From Nonomuraea rhodomycinica (lineage in GTDB: Bacteria; Actinomycetota; Actinomycetes; Streptosporangiales; Streptosporangiaceae), in contig NZ_JABWGO010000004.1 of the NCBI RefSeq assembly GCF_013363995.1, positions 372,001-436,000 of the forward strand: a stretch of DNA of 64,000 nt, read 5' to 3'. Within the stretch, counting starts at the first letter, position 1; the number at the start of each line of letters is the position of its first letter. Position numbers and translations under genes: made by a program. The notes under the pieces are model-generated. The model made no database searches. It was not told where the DNA came from and was given only the letters and a program-made list of their open reading frames with translations. Below are positions 23,606 to 32,425 of the stretch, in pieces.

Positions 23606-24604
23606 ATGTCGTCGTCGGCCCAGCGGCCGGATCCGCCGTACCAGCGGATCACCGGGGAGATCCGCGCCCGGATCCTCACCGGCGAGCTGCGTCCCGGCGA
23701 GCGGATGCCGTCCATCCGGCAGATCGCCCGGCGCTGGGGCGTCGCGGTCGCCACCGCGACCAAGGTGATGGCGGCGCTGCGCGACGAAGGGCTGGTCGAG
23801 ACGAAGGTCGGCTCCGGCGCGGTGGTCAGCGGACGCGCCGCGCAGGAGCCCGACCCTCGGCGGGCGCCGGATCCCGGGCCGCCGCGCGACCCCCGGCGGC
23901 GGATCGACCCCCGTCCGGCGCCGAACACCGCCAGGCAGGCGTTGAACCGCGGGCAGGTGCTCCGCGCCGCCATCGCGATCGCCGACGTCGAGGGGCTCGA
24001 CGCCGTGTCCATGCGGCGGCTCGCGGCCGAACTGGGCGTCGGGCCGATGTCGCTCTACCGGCACGTGGCGAACAAGGACGAACTGGTGACCGAGATGGTC
24101 GACGAGATCTTCGGCCGGCTGGAGCTCCCCGTCCCCGGGCCGGAGGGCTGGCGGGCCAAACTCGAACTGATCGCCCGCCGGCAATGGCGACTGGGCCGCC
24201 GGCACCTCTGGATGCCCAGGGCGGTCTCGTTCACCCGCCCGCTGCTGGTGCCGAACATGATGGCGCACACCGAATGGACGCTGCGCGCGCTCGACGGCCT
24301 GGGGCTGTCCATGGAGACCCGGATCCGGGAGGCGCTCACGCTGCACGCGCTCGTCGTCAACGCCGCGCTGTCCATGGCGGACGAGGTCGAGGCGGAGCAG
24401 GAGACCGGGGTGACGCTCGACCGGTGGTGGCTGGCACAGCGCGATCGGGCCGGCGCACTCCTCGACAGCGGACGGTTCCCCCTGCTGGCGGCGATCCCCG
24501 AGGAGGCGGTGTCGGACCTCGACGGGCTGTTCGAGTACAGCCTCGCGCGGCACCTCGACGGCTTCGCCGCCCTGGTGGCGGCACACGCCCGAACGCCGTC
24601 ATGA
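23606..24604 (+). CDS. GntR-TetR fusion transcriptional regulator
   Basis: 332 residues from ATG 23606. Residues about 12-75 are a GntR winged helix (YQRITGEIRARILTGELRPGERMPSIRQIARRWGVAVATATKVM). A Pro/Arg-rich linker of about 35 residues follows. Residues about 115-165 are a TetR helix-turn-helix (LRAAIAIADVEGLDAVSMRRLAAELGVGPMSLYRHVANKDEL), and the rest is a TetR_C_1-type ligand domain. Two DNA-binding domains of different families on one chain is a known but uncommon actinobacterial design. Divergent from the GNAT and hydrolase genes, which it probably represses. The 3' end lies inside a repeat array. Confidence 0.9.
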   Translation: MSSSAQRPDPPYQRITGEIRARILTGELRPGERMPSIRQIARRWGVAVATATKVMAALRDEGLVETKVGSGAVVSGRAAQEPDPRRAPDPGPPRDPRRRIDPRPAPNTARQALNRGQVLRAAIAIADVEGLDAVSMRRLAAELGVGPMSLYRHVANKDELVTEMVDEIFGRLELPVPGPEGWRAKLELIARRQWRLGRRHLWMPRAVSFTRPLLVPNMMAHTEWTLRALDGLGLSMETRIREALTLHALVVNAALSMADEVEAEQETGVTLDRWWLAQRDRAGALLDSGRFPLLAAIPEEAVSDLDGLFEYSLARHLDGFAALVAAHARTPS

Positions 24605-24716
24605 GGCCGCTGCCCGAACGCCGTCATGAGGGCCGTCGTCCGAACGCCGTCATGAGGGCCGTTGTCCGAACGACGTCATGAGGGCTGCCGCCCGAACGCG
24701 GTCATGGCGGGGCCGC
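24589..24716 (+). repeat. five tandem copies of a 25-26-bp repeat at the 3' end of the regulator gene
   Basis: Copies start at 24589, 24614, 24640, 24666 and 24692, each beginning CCGAACG and holding GTCATG. The first copy contains the last codons and TGA of the GntR-TetR gene; the rest are non-coding. Copies 2-4 are exactly 26 bp. The array looks like repeated duplication of the gene's 3' end. Confidence 0.8.
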
Positions 24717-24976
24717 TCACGTGACGGCTGTCCTCGGCTGGCCCAGGGCGTGGTGACCGGGCCGACCAGGGCGTGGTGACCGGGCCGAGGGGAAGGGGCC
24801 CCGGCGCGGCCTCGGAGCGTACCCCGAGCGCGACCCGGACCCCTGCGTCCGCCATGACCTCAGGCGAGGTCCACGACCGGCGTGCCCTCACCCGAGGTCC
24901 ACGTCTCGACGTGACCTGAGTGAGGTCATCACCGGCCTGACCTCGCCCTCGCCTGAGGTGCGCGCCCAGCCTGAGC
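24717..24976. other. non-coding stretch between convergent genes with short repeats
   Basis: No credible gene. It holds two adjacent copies of AGGGCGTGGTGACCGGGCCG (about 24744-24790) and several short inverted repeats around GACCTC/GAGGTC, for example TGACCT-GAGTG-AGGTCA near 24912. These could end transcription from both sides, but no T-run terminator is seen. Confidence 0.45.
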
Positions 24977-27442
24977 TCAGCGGGAGTCGCCCGTGAGGCC
25001 CGCCTTGCGGAGGGCCTCGGCCATGGCGCCCGACGGCGCGGAGCGGTCCTGGCGCTGGCCGCCGCGACCGCGCTGACCGGCGCCGTCGCGGCCCCTGCCG
25101 CCGCCGTCACGACCGTCACGACCGCCCGAGCCGCGTCCGCCGTCGCCCCGCGACCCGTCACCACGCGCGCCGTCACCCCGCCCGCGCTCCCCGCGCGCGC
25201 CGCCGCCGTCGCGGGCGCCCTCGCCGCGGCCACGGCCGCCCCGCTCGCCGCCCTGACGAGAGCCTCGGGAGTCGCCGGAGCCCGAGCCCGGGCCGGCGGC
25301 CGTCGTCTCGTCCTCCAGCCGCAGCGTCAGTGAGATGCGCTTGCGCGGGATGTCCACGTCCAGCACCTTGACCCGCACGATGTCGCCCGGCTTGACCACG
25401 TCGCGCGGGTCCTTGACGAACGTGCGCGACATGGCCGAGACGTGGACCAGGCCGTCCTGGTGGACGCCGACGTCGACGAACGCGCCGAACGCCGCCACGT
25501 TGGTGACCACGCCCTCCAGGATCATGCCCGCCTGGAGGTCGGAGATCTTCTCGACGCCCTCCTTGAACGTGGCCGTCCGGAAGGCCGGTCGCGGGTCGCG
25601 GCCGGGCTTCTCCAGCTCGCGCAGGATGTCGGTGACGGTCGGCAGGCCGAAGGTGTCGTCGGTGAAGTCCTGCGGCTTGATCGAGCGCAGCACCGCGGTG
25701 TTGCCGATCAGCGACTTGAGGTCGGCCTGGACCGACCCGAGGATGCGCCGCACCACGGGGTAGGCCTCGGGGTGGACGCTGGAGGCGTCGAGCGGGTCGT
25801 CGCCCCCCGGGATGCGCAGGAAGCCGGCGCACTGCTCGAACGCCTTGGGCCCGAGGCGGGCGACGTCCTTCAGGGCCGTGCGGCTGCGGAACGGGCCGTT
25901 GGCGTCGCGGTGGCGCACGATGCTCTCGGCCAGCGTGGAGCCGATGCCCGACACGCGGGTCAGCAGCGGCGCCGAGGCGGTGTTGACGTCGACGCCCACA
26001 GCGTTGACGCAGTCCTCGACGACCGCGTCGAGCGAGCGCGACAGCTTGGACTCGGCCAGGTCGTGCTGGTACTGGCCGACGCCGATCGACTTCGGGTCGA
26101 TCTTGACCAGCTCGGCCAGCGGGTCCTGCAGCCGGCGGGCGATCGAGACGGCGCCGCGCAGCGACACGTCGAGGTCGGGCAGCTCCTGCGAGGCGTACGC
26201 GGAGGCGGAGTAGACCGACGCGCCCGCCTCGGAGACCACGACCTTGGTGACCGACGGCATGTGCTTGACCAGCTCGCCCGCCAGCTTGTCGGTCTCGCGG
26301 GAGGCGGTGCCGTTGCCGATGGCGATGAGCTCGACGCCGTGCCGCTGCACGAGCGCGCCGAGCACCGCGAGCGACTGGTCCCACTGCCGCTTGGGCTCGT
26401 GCGGGTAGATGGTGGTGGTCTCGACGACCTTGCCGGTGGCGTCGACCACGGCGACCTTGACGCCGGTGCGCAGGCCCGGGTCGAGGCCCATCGTGGCGCG
26501 CGTGCCTGCGGGGGCGGCGAGCAGCAGGTCGCGCAGGTTGGCGGCGAACACCCGCACCGCCTCGTCCTCGGCCGCCTGCCACAGCCGCATCCGGATGTCG
26601 AGGCCCAGGTGGACGAGGATGCGGGTGCGCCAGGCCCAGCGCACGGTCTCGGCCAGCCAGCGGTCGGCCGGCCGGCCCTGGTCGGAGATGCCGAAGCGGG
26701 CGGCGATGCGCTCCTCGTAGGGGCCGTCGTCGGGCTCCAGCGTGACGCTGAGCACCTCTTCCTTCTCGCCCCGGAACATCGCGAGGATCCGGTGGGAGGG
26801 CAGCTTGGTGAACGGCTCGCCGAACTCGAAGTAGTCGGCGAACTTCGCGCCCGCCTCCTCCTTGCCCTCACGGACCTTGGACACCAGCCGGCCGCCGTTC
26901 CAGAGCTGCTCGCGCAGGCCGCCGATGAGGTCGGCGTCCTCGGCGAAGCGCTCGATCAGGATCGCCCGCGCGCCCTCCAGCGCCGCCCCGGCGTCGGCGA
27001 CGCCCTCGGCGACGAACGCCTCGGCCTCGGCCGCCGGGTCGAGCGACGGGTCGCCGAGCAGCCGGTCGGCCAGCGGCTCCAGCCCCAGCTCGCGGGCGAT
27101 CTGCGCCTTGGTGCGCCGCTTGGGCTTGTAGGGCAGGTAGATGTCCTCGAGGCGGGCCTTGGTCTCGGCCGCCATGATCTGGGCGCGCAGCTCGTCGTCG
27201 AGCTTGCCCTGCGACTCGACGGACTCCAGGATGGCCGCCCGCCGCTCCTCCAGCTCGCGGAGGTAGCGCAGCCGCTCCTCCAGCGTGCGCAGCTGCGCGT
27301 CGTCGAGGGCGCCGGTGACCTCCTTGCGGTATCGGGCGATGAACGGCACCGTGGCGCCGCCGTCGAGCAGCTCGACGGCCGCGAGCACCTGCCCGTCGCG
27401 CACGCCGAGCTCAGCCGCGATCCGCTGGTGAATAGAGAGCAC
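24977..27442 (-). CDS. tex: Tex-family transcription accessory protein (S1 RNA-binding)
   Basis: 821 residues from GTG 27442. In order: Tex N-terminal helical region (GATVPFIARYRKEVTGALDDAQLRTLEERL), YqgF/RNase H-like domain about 314-440 (GLDPGLRTGVKVAVVD), helix-hairpin-helix about 480-550 (DVNTASAPLLTRVSGIG) and one S1 domain about 632-709. A C-terminal tail of about 90 residues is an RGG/RGD-rich low-complexity region, longer than in most Tex proteins, likely aiding RNA binding. Tex binds nucleic acid with RNA polymerase and affects transcription-coupled events; the tail suggests possible condensate behaviour, as inference. Confidence 0.95.
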   Translation of the reverse strand: MLSIHQRIAAELGVRDGQVLAAVELLDGGATVPFIARYRKEVTGALDDAQLRTLEERLRYLRELEERRAAILESVESQGKLDDELRAQIMAAETKARLEDIYLPYKPKRRTKAQIARELGLEPLADRLLGDPSLDPAAEAEAFVAEGVADAGAALEGARAILIERFAEDADLIGGLREQLWNGGRLVSKVREGKEEAGAKFADYFEFGEPFTKLPSHRILAMFRGEKEEVLSVTLEPDDGPYEERIAARFGISDQGRPADRWLAETVRWAWRTRILVHLGLDIRMRLWQAAEDEAVRVFAANLRDLLLAAPAGTRATMGLDPGLRTGVKVAVVDATGKVVETTTIYPHEPKRQWDQSLAVLGALVQRHGVELIAIGNGTASRETDKLAGELVKHMPSVTKVVVSEAGASVYSASAYASQELPDLDVSLRGAVSIARRLQDPLAELVKIDPKSIGVGQYQHDLAESKLSRSLDAVVEDCVNAVGVDVNTASAPLLTRVSGIGSTLAESIVRHRDANGPFRSRTALKDVARLGPKAFEQCAGFLRIPGGDDPLDASSVHPEAYPVVRRILGSVQADLKSLIGNTAVLRSIKPQDFTDDTFGLPTVTDILRELEKPGRDPRPAFRTATFKEGVEKISDLQAGMILEGVVTNVAAFGAFVDVGVHQDGLVHVSAMSRTFVKDPRDVVKPGDIVRVKVLDVDIPRKRISLTLRLEDETTAAGPGSGSGDSRGSRQGGERGGRGRGEGARDGGGARGERGRGDGARGDGSRGDGGRGSGGRDGRDGGGRGRDGAGQRGRGGQRQDRSAPSGAMAEALRKAGLTGDSR

Positions 27443-27609
27443 TTGCCTGCCTTTCGATGGTCCCGCCGGTCAATTGTGCAGGAACGGGCCGTCCCGCGAG
27501 ACCGCGCGGGGCACTGGGGACACGCCGGTCGTCGTCCAGCACCCTAGAGGCAGACACCGACGATTTCGCGCGGATCGGCGGCGAGCCGAGGCGAAGTCGC
27601 CCGTGGTGG

Positions 27610-27615
27610 TAGACC
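27610..27615 (+). promoter_or_regulatory. -10-like box before the RpiB-like gene
   Basis: TAGACC ends six bases before ATG 27622. The GAGGG that follows abuts the start codon, too close for a ribosome-binding site, so leaderless initiation is likely. The last base deviates from TANNNT. Confidence 0.3.
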
Positions 27616-27621
27616 TGAGGG

Positions 27622-28056
27622 ATGCGGATCTCGGTGGCGGCCGACAGCCTGGACGGCGTGGCGGAGCGGGTGGTGGAGGAACTGCGCCGGCGCGGACACG
27701 AGGTGATCCTCCACGGGGCGCTCGACCCCACGGCCCGCGACGACTGGGCGTGGGCGTCGGAGGCGGCGGCCCGCGACGTCGGCGAGGGGCGGGCCGAGCA
27801 GGCCGTGGTGTGCTGCTGGACCGGCACGGGCGCGTCCATCGCGGCCAACAAGGTGCCGGGCGTGCGGGCGGCGCTGTGCGCCGACGCGTACACCGCGGAC
27901 GGCGCGCGCCGCTGGAACGACGCGAACGTGCTGGCCCTCAGCCTGCGCCTGACCTCCGAGGTGGTGCTCGGCGAGATCCTGGAGGCGTGGTTCGCGGGCG
28001 AGCCGAGCACGGACGACGCGGACCGCGCGAACGTCGCGCACCTCGACGAGATCTGA
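27622..28056 (+). CDS. RpiB/LacA/LacB-family sugar-phosphate isomerase
   Basis: 144 residues from ATG 27622. MRISVAADSLDGVAERVVEEL gives the first Rossmann strand and phosphate-binding loop; the TGTGASIAANK motif followed by VPGVRAALC and the NDANVLALS segment match the RpiB active site. The family interconverts aldose and ketose phosphates. The normal cysteine region is present but shifted (VVCCWTGTG), and the protein is shorter than housekeeping RpiB, so it may serve a special pentose or hexose phosphate. It lies 81 bases before the thiohydantoin operon. Confidence 0.88.
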   Translation: MRISVAADSLDGVAERVVEELRRRGHEVILHGALDPTARDDWAWASEAAARDVGEGRAEQAVVCCWTGTGASIAANKVPGVRAALCADAYTADGARRWNDANVLALSLRLTSEVVLGEILEAWFAGEPSTDDADRANVAHLDEI

Positions 28057-28137
28057 GACGGGATCTGAACAACCCCGGCAGACTGGGCGATTCGGACTGG
28101 CGTCGGCGTGGCGGCATGTGCTTGGTTGTGACGCCAT

Positions 28138-29208
28138 ATGAAGATTCAAGCAAGCGATGTCGCCGCCCTGGCCCGGGGCTGCGCCGTGCTGGGCACCGGC
28201 GGCGGGGGCGACGTGCGCACCGGGGCGCTGGCGGCGCGGCGGGCCATCCAGGAGTACGGCGAGGTGCCGCTGGTCCGGCTGGCGGACTTACCCGGCGACG
28301 CGCTGGTGGTGCCGCTGTCCGGCATCGGCGCGCCCACGGTGAGCCACGAGATGATCCACGGCGAGGACGAGCCCAGGCGGATCGCCGAGGAGATCGAGCG
28401 GATCTTCGGCCGGCCGCCCGCGGCGGTCATGTCGTCGGAGATCGGCGGGGCGAACGGCGTCGCGCCCGTCGCCTGGGCCGCGCAGCTCGGGCTGCCGCTG
28501 CTCGACGCCGACGGCATGGGCCGGGCGTTCCCCGAGGTGCAGATGGTCTCGATGTACGTGGCCGGGCTGCCGGCCGACCTCGTGATCATGTCGGACGTCG
28601 CGGGCAACGTGGTCACGATCCGGCCGGTGGACGGCCTGTGGTCGGAGCGGCTGGCCCGCGCGGTGTGCGTCGCGGCCGGGTCGCACGCGCTCATGGCCGA
28701 CTACGTGCTCACCGCCGCGGGCGCGCGGGGCGCGGTCATCGAGGGCACGGTCACGCGCGCCCTCGCCGTCGGCCGGGCCACGGAGGGCGCGGCCGACCCC
28801 CTGGGGGCGCTCAAGGCGGAGCTCGGCGCGTACGAGCTGATCACCGGCAAGCTGGCGGACGTGGAGCGGCGCACCACGGGCGGGTTCGTGCGCGGCACGG
28901 CGACGGTCGAGGGCACCGGGGCCGACCGGGGCAGGGTCTTGACCTTGGAGCTGCAGAACGAGAACCTCGTCGCCATGGCCGGCGGCCGGATCTTGGCCAT
29001 GGTGCCCGACCTCATCACGGTGGTCGACACCGAGACGGCCGCCGCCATCCAGACCGAGAGCCTGCGCTACGGCCAGCGCGTCACCGTGCTGGCCTGGCCG
29101 TGCGACCCGCTGTGGCGCACGCCGAAGGGCCTGGAGACGGCGGGGCCGCGCGCCTTCGGCCACGACCTCGACTACGTCCCCGTGGAGGAGCTGGCCCCGC
29201 ATGAGTGA
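28138..29208 (+). CDS. DUF917 / S-methyl thiohydantoin desulfurase-family protein
   Basis: 356 residues from ATG 28138. The N-terminal half contains LGTGGGGDVRTG and SSEIGGANGVAP...DADGMGRAFPEVQMVSMYVAG, the diagnostic motifs of DUF917 (Pfam S-Me-THD). The C-terminal half is the beta-rich partner domain. Family members act on hydantoin-like rings or assist hydantoinases. The stop overlaps by eight bases the next gene, a hydantoinase/oxoprolinase subunit, and an ABC peptide transporter follows, so this starts an operon for import and ring opening of a cyclic ureide, imide or thiohydantoin. No clear promoter or Shine-Dalgarno is visible at its start. Confidence 0.88.
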   Translation: MKIQASDVAALARGCAVLGTGGGGDVRTGALAARRAIQEYGEVPLVRLADLPGDALVVPLSGIGAPTVSHEMIHGEDEPRRIAEEIERIFGRPPAAVMSSEIGGANGVAPVAWAAQLGLPLLDADGMGRAFPEVQMVSMYVAGLPADLVIMSDVAGNVVTIRPVDGLWSERLARAVCVAAGSHALMADYVLTAAGARGAVIEGTVTRALAVGRATEGAADPLGALKAELGAYELITGKLADVERRTTGGFVRGTATVEGTGADRGRVLTLELQNENLVAMAGGRILAMVPDLITVVDTETAAAIQTESLRYGQRVTVLAWPCDPLWRTPKGLETAGPRAFGHDLDYVPVEELAPHE

Positions 29209-30760
29209 GAAGGCCCTGAGGATCGGGATCGACGTGGGCGGGACGAACACCGACGCGGTGGTGCTGGACGCCGCCGACCAGGTCGTCGCCAAGGCCAAGC
29301 GGCCGACCACGCCCGACGTGACCGGCGGCCTGCTGGCGGCGCTCGGCGCGGTCCTGGCCGAGCTGGACCGTTCCGGCGCGCCGCGCGACGTGACCCGCGT
29401 CATGCTGGGCACCACGCACGCCACGAACGCCGTCCTGGAACGCCGCGGCCTCGGCCGGGTGGCCGTGCTGCGGCTCGGCGCGCCCGCCACGACGTCCGTG
29501 CCGCCGCTGTCGGACTGGCCGGCGAGCCTGCGCGCCGCCGTCTCCGCCGGCGAGGCCGTGCTGCCCGGCGGTCACTACGTGGACGGCCGCGAGATCGGCC
29601 CGCTCGACCGCGACGCGGTCCGCCGGTTCCTCGACGGGGTGGAGGCGGACGCGGTGGCGGTGACCGGCGTGTTCAGCCCGGCCACCGCCGAGCACGAGCG
29701 GGCGGTCGCCGAGCTGGTGGCGGGCGAGTACGGGCTGCCGGTCTCGGTCAGCCACGAGATCGGCTCGCTCGGCCTGCTGGAGCGCGAGAACGCCACCGTG
29801 CTCAACGCCGCCCTGTACGGCGTGGCCGGCAACGTCACCGGGGCCCTGGCCGGGGCGCTGGCCGAGCACGGGCTGACCGCGACGCCGTACCTCGCGCAGA
29901 ACGACGGCACGCTCATGACGACGGAGCACGCGGCGCGCCTGCCGGTGTCCACCATCGGCTCCGGCCCGGCCAACTCGCTGCGCGGCGCCGCGTTCCTGTC
30001 GGGGGTGTCCGACGCGGTGGTGGCCGACGTGGGCGGCACGTCCACGGACCTCGGCGTGCTGACCGGCGGCTTCCCGAGGGAGTCGGCGGCGGCCGTGGAG
30101 ATCGGCGGCGTGCTCACCAACTTCCGCATGCCCGACATCCTGGCCATCGCGCTGGGCGGCGGCACCGTGGTCAGGGACGACGCGGTCGGTCCGGACTCGG
30201 TGGGCTACCGCATCACCGAGGAGGCGCTGGTCTTCGGCGGGTCCACGGTCACGATGACCGACGCCGCGGTGGCCGCCGGGCGCGTGCCGCCGGGGGGCGA
30301 CGGCTGGCGCCACCGGCTGGGCGACAGGTCGGAAGGTTTTCGAGACACCTTGCAAAGGGCGGTGGCGGCGGCCGACGCGATGGTCGCCGACGCCGTGGAC
30401 CGCATGGCGCTGGGCCGCGCCGACCGGCCGCTGGTGGCGGTGGGGGGCGGCGCCTTCCTGCTGCCGCCGCGCGTCGCGGGCGTGAGCGGCGTGGTACGGC
30501 CCCGCCACGCCGAGGTGGCCAACGCCGTCGGGGCCGCGATCGCGCTGGCGAGCGGCAGAGTGGATACGATCTTGCCTGCGGGCGAAAGCCGGTCGAAGGC
30601 GATCGAAAGGGTCAAGGAGGAGGCTGCCGCGCGAGCCGTGGCCGCGGGCGCGGACTCCTCGCGGGTCGAGATCGTGGACCTGCTGGAGGTGCCCCTGAGC
30701 TACCTCTCCGAACCCGCCGTGCGGGTACACGTCAAAGCCGCCGGACCTCTCGCCCGGTGA
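29201..30760 (+). CDS. hydantoinase/oxoprolinase family protein (HyuA-type)
   Basis: 519 residues from ATG 29201, overlapping the DUF917 gene by eight bases. The opening IGIDVGGTNTDAVVLD and the later VADVGGTSTDLGVL are the two phosphate loops of the ASKHA fold used for ATP in 5-oxoprolinase/hydantoinase A subunits. It carries the N-terminal hydantoinase region and the hydantoinase/oxoprolinase core. There is no HyuB partner gene nearby; the DUF917 protein probably replaces it. Expected role: ATP-dependent opening of a five-membered cyclic amide delivered by the adjacent transporter. Confidence 0.9.
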   Translation: MSEKALRIGIDVGGTNTDAVVLDAADQVVAKAKRPTTPDVTGGLLAALGAVLAELDRSGAPRDVTRVMLGTTHATNAVLERRGLGRVAVLRLGAPATTSVPPLSDWPASLRAAVSAGEAVLPGGHYVDGREIGPLDRDAVRRFLDGVEADAVAVTGVFSPATAEHERAVAELVAGEYGLPVSVSHEIGSLGLLERENATVLNAALYGVAGNVTGALAGALAEHGLTATPYLAQNDGTLMTTEHAARLPVSTIGSGPANSLRGAAFLSGVSDAVVADVGGTSTDLGVLTGGFPRESAAAVEIGGVLTNFRMPDILAIALGGGTVVRDDAVGPDSVGYRITEEALVFGGSTVTMTDAAVAAGRVPPGGDGWRHRLGDRSEGFRDTLQRAVAAADAMVADAVDRMALGRADRPLVAVGGGAFLLPPRVAGVSGVVRPRHAEVANAVGAAIALASGRVDTILPAGESRSKAIERVKEEAAARAVAAGADSSRVEIVDLLEVPLSYLSEPAVRVHVKAAGPLAR

Positions 30761-30784
30761 CGTAACCGAAAGGATCCCCCCACC

Positions 30785-32422
30785 ATGCGCTGGCACAAGC
30801 GTCTGCTCGTCGCCGGAGTCGCCGGCGTCGTCGCCATGACAGCGTCCGCGTGCGCGGGCGGCCAGGTGCGCGGCGCCGGCCGGACCCCGCAGCCGAGCAC
30901 CGGTACCAGTACCGGCACCAGCACCGGCGCCGCCGAGGCGCCGGCCGCGAAGGCGAACGACGCCACGTTCGTCTACGCCCCCAACCTGGACGTGGTCACC
31001 GACTGGGACCCGGCGAGCTCGTACTCCAACGAGATCATCGCCATGTCCAACATCTACGAGGGCCTGACCCGCTACGACGCCGAGGCGCGCAAGCCGGTGC
31101 CGCGCCTGGCCACGGAGTGGACGTCGGCGGCCGGCGGCAAGGAGTGGACGTTCAAGCTGCGGCAGGGCGTGAAGTTCCACACCGGTGCGCCCCTCGACGC
31201 CGAGGCGGCCAAGAAGGCCATCGAGCGCACCATGAAGATCAACGCCGGCGCCGCCTACATCTGGGGCGCGGTCAAGACGATCGAGGCGGTGGACGCCTCG
31301 ACGCTGAAGTTCACGCTCAAGTACGCCGCCCCGCTCGACCTCGTCGCCTCCTCCGGCTACGCCGCCTACATCTACGACACGGCCGCCGCCGACAAGCTCA
31401 AGGACGGCGAGAGCGACGCCGGGACCGGCCCGTACACGATCGACACCTGGCAGAAGGGCAAGGAGACCGAGCTCACGCTGAAGGCGTTCGACGGCTACTG
31501 GGGCGGCTGGAAGCCCGAGCAGTACCGGAAGGTCGCCTTCCGCGTCACCCCGGAGATCACCACGGCGTGGCAGCTCCTGCAGAAGGGCGAGGTGAACTTC
31601 GTCCCCCGGCTCAACCCGCAGCTCTTCGCGCAGGCCGGCGCCACCGAGGGCGTGCAGACCTCGCAGAAGCCGTCGTTCCAGAACCTGCTCGTGCTCTTCA
31701 ACACCGCGACCGGCCCCGCCAAGGACGTCAAGGTCCGGCAGGCGCTCCAGCTCGCGATCGACTACGACGGCCTGGTGGCCGCGCTCAAGGGCGCCGGCAC
31801 GAAGGCGTCGGGCCTGGTGCCCGAGGGCCTGCTCGGCCACGTCCAGGGCATGGAGCCCAAGCAGGACCTGGCCCGGGCGGCGGAGCTGCTCAACGCCGCG
31901 GGCTACGGTCAGGACCTGGAGGAGCTCAAGCTCACGATGACGTACGCGCAGGGCGACGAGGACCAGAAGCTGCTGGTCACGCTGCTCAGCTCCACGCTCA
32001 AGAAGCTCAACGTCACCCTCCAGGCCAAGCCGATGGCCTGGAACGCCCAGTGGGACCTCGGCAAGAAGAAGGGCCAGGACATCTTCGTCATGTACTGGTA
32101 TCCGGACTATCCCGACGCCTACTCGTGGTTCCTCAACGTGTTCAAGAGCGCCGACAAGCCGCAGTTCAACCTGTCGTACCTGAAGAACGCGGAGATCGAC
32201 AAGGCCATCGACGCGCTGCCGCAGCTCTCGGCCACCGACGCGCTCGCCGCCGACCAGGCGTACGCCGACCTGCAGAAGAAGATCATCCAGGAGCAGGCCG
32301 CGGTGGCGGCGCCGTACGTGCAGACCTACCAGCGCGCGCTGTCGGCCACCGTGCAGGGGTACACCGACAACCCGGCCTACCCGAACGTGGTCTTCTTCTA
32401 CGACCTCAAGCCCGCCGGCTGA
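30785..32422 (+). CDS. ABC transporter substrate-binding lipoprotein (peptide/nickel family 5)
   Basis: 545 residues from ATG 30785 with AAAGGA upstream. Signal peptide ends at lipobox ASAC (Cys23), then a Thr/Ser/Gly linker (GTSTGTSTGTSTG). The body has the family 5 pattern: LATEWTSAAGGKEWTFKLRQGVKFHTGAPL and GTGPYTIDTWQKG. It captures the substrate outside the membrane for the permeases directly downstream. The 24-base gap and the hydantoinase genes upstream suggest a small cyclic amide or modified peptide as ligand. A closely similar paralogue is at 40290. Confidence 0.94.
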   Translation: MRWHKRLLVAGVAGVVAMTASACAGGQVRGAGRTPQPSTGTSTGTSTGAAEAPAAKANDATFVYAPNLDVVTDWDPASSYSNEIIAMSNIYEGLTRYDAEARKPVPRLATEWTSAAGGKEWTFKLRQGVKFHTGAPLDAEAAKKAIERTMKINAGAAYIWGAVKTIEAVDASTLKFTLKYAAPLDLVASSGYAAYIYDTAAADKLKDGESDAGTGPYTIDTWQKGKETELTLKAFDGYWGGWKPEQYRKVAFRVTPEITTAWQLLQKGEVNFVPRLNPQLFAQAGATEGVQTSQKPSFQNLLVLFNTATGPAKDVKVRQALQLAIDYDGLVAALKGAGTKASGLVPEGLLGHVQGMEPKQDLARAAELLNAAGYGQDLEELKLTMTYAQGDEDQKLLVTLLSSTLKKLNVTLQAKPMAWNAQWDLGKKKGQDIFVMYWYPDYPDAYSWFLNVFKSADKPQFNLSYLKNAEIDKAIDALPQLSATDALAADQAYADLQKKIIQEQAAVAAPYVQTYQRALSATVQGYTDNPAYPNVVFFYDLKPAG

Positions 32423-32425
32423 GCC

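Noticed and set aside
24589..24716. Possible CRISPR array or iteron origin
   Set aside because: Units are contiguous, start in a coding gene and have no replication gene nearby.
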